This document shows positions 13,181-15,851 of a stretch of DNA of 15,851 nt, in pieces. The stretch comes from Verrucomicrobiota bacterium. Its GTDB lineage: Bacteria > Verrucomicrobiota > Verrucomicrobiia > Chthoniobacterales > UBA10450. The stretch is from positions 1 through 15,851 of the forward strand of contig QHOM01000176.1 of assembly GCA_003218785.1 (NCBI GenBank). Reading direction: 5' to 3'. The position numbers and the translations under genes are program-made. Position 1 is the stretch's first letter; the number at the start of each line of letters is the position of its first letter. The notes below the pieces were generated by a model. That model had not been told where the DNA came from, ran no database searches, and saw nothing but the letters and a program-made list of their open reading frames with translations.

Positions 13181-14809
13181 TTATGCCGCGATTGGGAGCG
13201 GGTTTGTCGCGGCAATCTTGCGAACAATCCTGTGACGCCGGAAGTAATCGATAAGTGCGTCACGCGTTTGCAGTGGATGCAAGGCGCAATTGACCGCGGG
13301 CGTCTCGAGCAAGGCACGTAACTTCATGAAATGATGGCCGGCGCTGCGTGAGTCGAAACTATTAAAGGCGATCACGTATTTTTTGCCGGGATCGAGCGGT
13401 CGTCCGGCAGGCAAAGTCATCGATACGATTCGACGGTCGTAACCTCGGCCTTCCGTCTTCACTTCAAGGCCGAGCAAATTGCGTTTCTCGTGACTGGCGT
13501 ACACTTCTTCCATGACGGTTCTTATTTCCTCAGTCGTGAGCTCTGCCGTTACAATGTAGTTTTCGTAGGGAAGCACATTCCAAATATCGTTTACCGTTTT
13601 CGGACCGGCTACCAGGTTAGCCTTTTCATCGAACACCCCGTGCATGACGCCATCAACCTGCACGCGTCGCTCCACCAATGCTTCCATGATCGCCGCGCCG
13701 ATCAATCTCTCGATATCGCTCGGTTCGCCCGGGCGACTGCGAGGGTGCAGGGTCTCGGCCAATTCACCGATCGGCTCCGAAAGTGCGGCGTCGGATCCGG
13801 CGAGCTCTGATTTTGCCCTCGAAATAACCACGTGATCGAGACGAAAACGGTTATCCATCAGCTCGCAAAATGCTTCCCGATGGAGCAACTTTCTCGAATT
13901 CCGATCGAAAAGAAGATCGACGCGCCCTACATGAATGCCGAAATGGTCTGCCTGGGTGAAAAGCATGCCGTTCGTGAGGCGACTTGGAATTGCTTGATGC
14001 GTATGACCGGCAATAAACGCCGCAGCCTCTGGAAATTCTGTGCTCAATGCCATGACGGTGTTTGCGAAATCATCACCGCCACTGCGCGGCTTTAATCCCA
14101 TGTGACCCGATAGAACGATCGCATCCGCACCTTCACTTTTTGCCCTCGCCATCGCGCGACGAACGGACTCGACGGGATACTGAAAATCGATCCCGCGGGT
14201 AAATTCCGGACGCAGCCAAAACGTCATTCCCGGCGTTGTGACTCCGATGATCGCAAGCTTGATCCCAGCGATTTCCTTCAAGATGAATGGCTGGACTTTT
14301 GCGAATGGATGTTTCGCATCAGAAAATTCGCCGGCTGGTCTTCCCTCCAGGACTGTGTTGGCGGCGAGCACAGTCATTGTCGATCTTTGCAGCGCTTGCA
14401 TAAACGTTTCGGTCCCCCAGTCGAACTCATGATTGCCAACGATCCACGCGTCGTATTGGAGATAATTGAACAAATCGATCATTAGCTCGCCCTTGTTTCG
14501 CAAGCTAACATCAGTGCCTTGATACACGTCGCCGATGTCGATCAAAACCGAGTTGGGATTTCCCTGTTGCCAACGCCGGATCTGCGTGACGCAACGCGCC
14601 ATTCCACCGCGATCAGGATTTCCGTCGTAATCGGAGGTCGGCAAAATATGGCCATGGATGTCCGTCGTGTGCAAAATCGAGATGCAGATCGTATCGGAAC
14701 TGAACGCCGCAGCCGTCTCCGCTAGAGTTGGAACCGCGCTGACCAATCCCGCCCGGCCAACGAGCTTCAAGAAATCCCGTCGAGTCCAGTATCTGTCCGG
14801 ATGAAACAT
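13181..14809 (-). CDS. Tat-exported 5'-nucleotidase / metallophosphatase (UshA family)
   Basis: The 542-residue protein starts with a twin-arginine signal (WTRRDFLKLVG at 8-18, hydrophobic core GLVSAVPTLAETAAAF), so it is exported folded with its metals. The calcineurin-like domain carries the two-metal site: D50 and H52 in HTTDIHGH, D94 in IDIGDVYQGTD, the GNHEFDWG box with N126, H127 and E128, H236 in SGHMG, and GHTHQ at 268-272. The C-terminal 5'-nucleotidase domain follows, with DIWNVLPYENYIVTAELTTE at about 406-425, which normally holds the nucleotide base. Family members hydrolyse 5'-nucleotides, UDP-sugars or 2',3'-cyclic nucleotides; the substrate cannot be set from sequence. It is the first gene of the minus-strand run and probably carries the promoter for it, in 14810-14944. 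Confidence 0.93.
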   Translation of the reverse strand: MFHPDRYWTRRDFLKLVGRAGLVSAVPTLAETAAAFSSDTICISILHTTDIHGHILPTSDYDGNPDRGGMARCVTQIRRWQQGNPNSVLIDIGDVYQGTDVSLRNKGELMIDLFNYLQYDAWIVGNHEFDWGTETFMQALQRSTMTVLAANTVLEGRPAGEFSDAKHPFAKVQPFILKEIAGIKLAIIGVTTPGMTFWLRPEFTRGIDFQYPVESVRRAMARAKSEGADAIVLSGHMGLKPRSGGDDFANTVMALSTEFPEAAAFIAGHTHQAIPSRLTNGMLFTQADHFGIHVGRVDLLFDRNSRKLLHREAFCELMDNRFRLDHVVISRAKSELAGSDAALSEPIGELAETLHPRSRPGEPSDIERLIGAAIMEALVERRVQVDGVMHGVFDEKANLVAGPKTVNDIWNVLPYENYIVTAELTTEEIRTVMEEVYASHEKRNLLGLEVKTEGRGYDRRIVSMTLPAGRPLDPGKKYVIAFNSFDSRSAGHHFMKLRALLETPAVNCALHPLQTRDALIDYFRRHRIVRKIAATNPLPIAA

Positions 14810-14944
14810 CGCCTAAACTTCCGCCTCATCGGCATACTACCTGTCCGCCGACCGTCATCTCAATCAAAATGCTCGGACTCAGCATCTTGACCGCCTGATT
14901 TTTGCAGTGATGATGCACGACGGCCGCAACTGGTCGGATTTATC
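14810..14944. promoter_or_regulatory. Divergent intergenic region between the nucleotidase and FAD-oxidase genes
   Basis: These 135 bp separate two genes transcribed away from each other, so both promoters must lie here or overlap the gene starts. One short inverted repeat, ATGCT CGGACTC AGCAT, is visible at about 14870-14886. I see no convincing sigma-70 boxes and no strong Shine-Dalgarno sequence for either gene. It is labelled from the gene layout, not from a recognised motif. Confidence 0.4.
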
Positions 14945-15851
14945 ATGCTCAGCGAAGATTCTATCAAAGAATTACAGGGAGGCCTGCGAGGAGGACTGAT
15001 AGAGCCGGGCGATAAAGATTATGATGAAGCCCGCAAGGTGTACAATGGAATGATACACAAGAAACCGCGGCTGATAGCCCGCTGCGCAGATGTGGCGGAT
15101 GTAATCCGCTCAGTAAACTTTGCCAGAGACAATGAGCTGCTTCTGGCGATCCGCAGTGGCGGTCACAACGCGGGAGGCTTGGGAATTTGTGACGACGGTT
15201 TGGTCATCGACCTCGCAGTGATGAAGTACACGCGTGTCGATCCCGCCGCGCGCACTGTCACTGCCGGCGGCGGATGCACGTGGGGCGATGTAGATCATGC
15301 TACCCATGTGTTTGGACTTGCGACTCCGAGCGGAGTTATTTCTACGACCGGAGTCGGCGGATTGACCCTGGGCGGAGGAATTGGGCATCTCACCCGCAAA
15401 TGCGGGCTAACCATTGACAATCTGCTGTCAGCCGACGTGGTGCTTGCGGACGGCAAATTTGTCAGAGCAAATGCCGACGAGAACTCCGATTTGTTCTGGG
15501 CGATTCGTGGTGGTGGTGGAAACTTCGGAGTCGTAACTTCTTTTACGTTCAGGCTGCATCCGATCGATATGATCTACGGCGGCCCAATGCTCTATGAGCT
15601 GAGCGAAACCGCAGACGTGATGAAATGGTATCGCGATCTGATTCCCGCGGCTCCCGACGATTTGAATGGCTTCTTCGCTTTTCTCACCGTGCCACCCGCA
15701 CCGCCTTTCCCCGAACATCTTCACATGAAAAAGATGTGCGGCGTGGTTTGGGCATATGTTGGGCCGCAAACGAAAGCGGAAGAAACATTTAAGCCGATCC
15801 GCGCTTTCAAGAAGCCTGCTCTGGATTTTGTAGGTCCGCTGCCGCAGCCCG
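14945..15851 (+). CDS. FAD-linked oxidase, berberine-bridge/6-hydroxynicotine oxidase type (partial, cut by the window edge)
   Basis: The open frame from the ATG at 14945-14947 runs 302 codons to the right edge without a stop. The N-terminal FAD_binding_4 (PCMH) fold is clear: RPxx-type entry KKPRLIARCADVADVIRSV, the flavin-attachment motif RSGGHNAGG with H74 as the likely covalent FAD ligand, VIDLAVMKYTRVDP, GGGCTWGDVD, TPSGVISTTGVGGLTLGGG, NLLSADVVLADG, and FWAIRGGGGNFGVV. The Cys that gives bicovalent flavin in some plant and fungal BBE enzymes (GxCxxVG motif) reads Val-Gly-Gly-Leu here, so single covalent attachment is expected. The missing end would hold the rest of the substrate domain and the BBE tail. 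The substrate is unknown; sugars, nicotine derivatives and lignin-type alcohols are all possible. There is no signal peptide, so it should be cytoplasmic. Confidence 0.93.
   Translation, partial: MLSEDSIKELQGGLRGGLIEPGDKDYDEARKVYNGMIHKKPRLIARCADVADVIRSVNFARDNELLLAIRSGGHNAGGLGICDDGLVIDLAVMKYTRVDPAARTVTAGGGCTWGDVDHATHVFGLATPSGVISTTGVGGLTLGGGIGHLTRKCGLTIDNLLSADVVLADGKFVRANADENSDLFWAIRGGGGNFGVVTSFTFRLHPIDMIYGGPMLYELSETADVMKWYRDLIPAAPDDLNGFFAFLTVPPAPPFPEHLHMKKMCGVVWAYVGPQTKAEETFKPIRAFKKPALDFVGPLPQP

Noticed and set aside
1..15851. CRISPR arrays, tRNA or rRNA genes, transposases, integrases
   Set aside because: I looked for regularly spaced repeats, cloverleaf-like segments and DDE or tyrosine recombinase motifs and saw none.

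Overview
The window looks like a piece of a soil verrucomicrobial chromosome, most likely of the Spartobacteria/Chthoniobacterales type. This rests on recognising several short proteins that I recall from that group (families around the motifs WEIHPVM, ETHEHxGxF and MKYWEIIADNL) and on the mix of housekeeping genes. It is a judgement from memory and no search was run. Base composition looks fairly uniform at moderately high G+C, with no island of clearly foreign composition. I see no rRNA or tRNA gene, CRISPR array, integron or transposase.

Region 1 (1-2760) is a low-density accessory stretch. It holds a decayed fragment of a secreted-type conserved protein, a two-helix mini membrane protein, two broken copies of one small family (ETHEHxG), a short secreted peptide, a 69-aa conserved protein, an intact Mth938-type protein, the tail of an alpha/beta hydrolase whose catalytic His position reads Asn, and a tadA gene cut by an internal deletion and frameshift. 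It reads as a gene graveyard next to housekeeping genes.

Region 2 (2857-10225, all + strand) holds an exported SYLF-domain protein, acetyl-CoA synthetase, a 624-aa coiled-coil/one-helix membrane protein of unknown function, a VanX/DdpX-type D-Ala-D-Ala dipeptidase with a signal peptide, a four-helix membrane protein overlapping it by ATGA, and an APC-superfamily amino-acid permease that seems to have lost one transmembrane helix. The last four genes are tightly packed and could form a cell-wall dipeptide scavenging unit. Two copies of a palindromic intergenic repeat starting TGTAGCGGCGCTC flank acs.

Region 3 (10218-14809, all - strand) is a run of five closely spaced genes, read from right to left: Tat-exported 5'-nucleotidase/metallophosphatase, exported protein with two TonB-C-terminal-like repeats, 3-methyladenine DNA glycosylase, MnmA tRNA 2-thiouridylase and CutA. 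The permease and cutA overlap tail to tail by 8 bp.

Region 4 (14945-15851, + strand) is the first 302 codons of a berberine-bridge-type FAD-linked oxidase that runs off the right edge. It is divergent from the nucleotidase.

The most notable points are two apparent internal deletions of similar estimated size in otherwise well-preserved genes (tadA and the permease), the paired broken ETHEHxG genes, the palindromic repeats around acs, and the coiled-coil/VanX/membrane/permease cluster.
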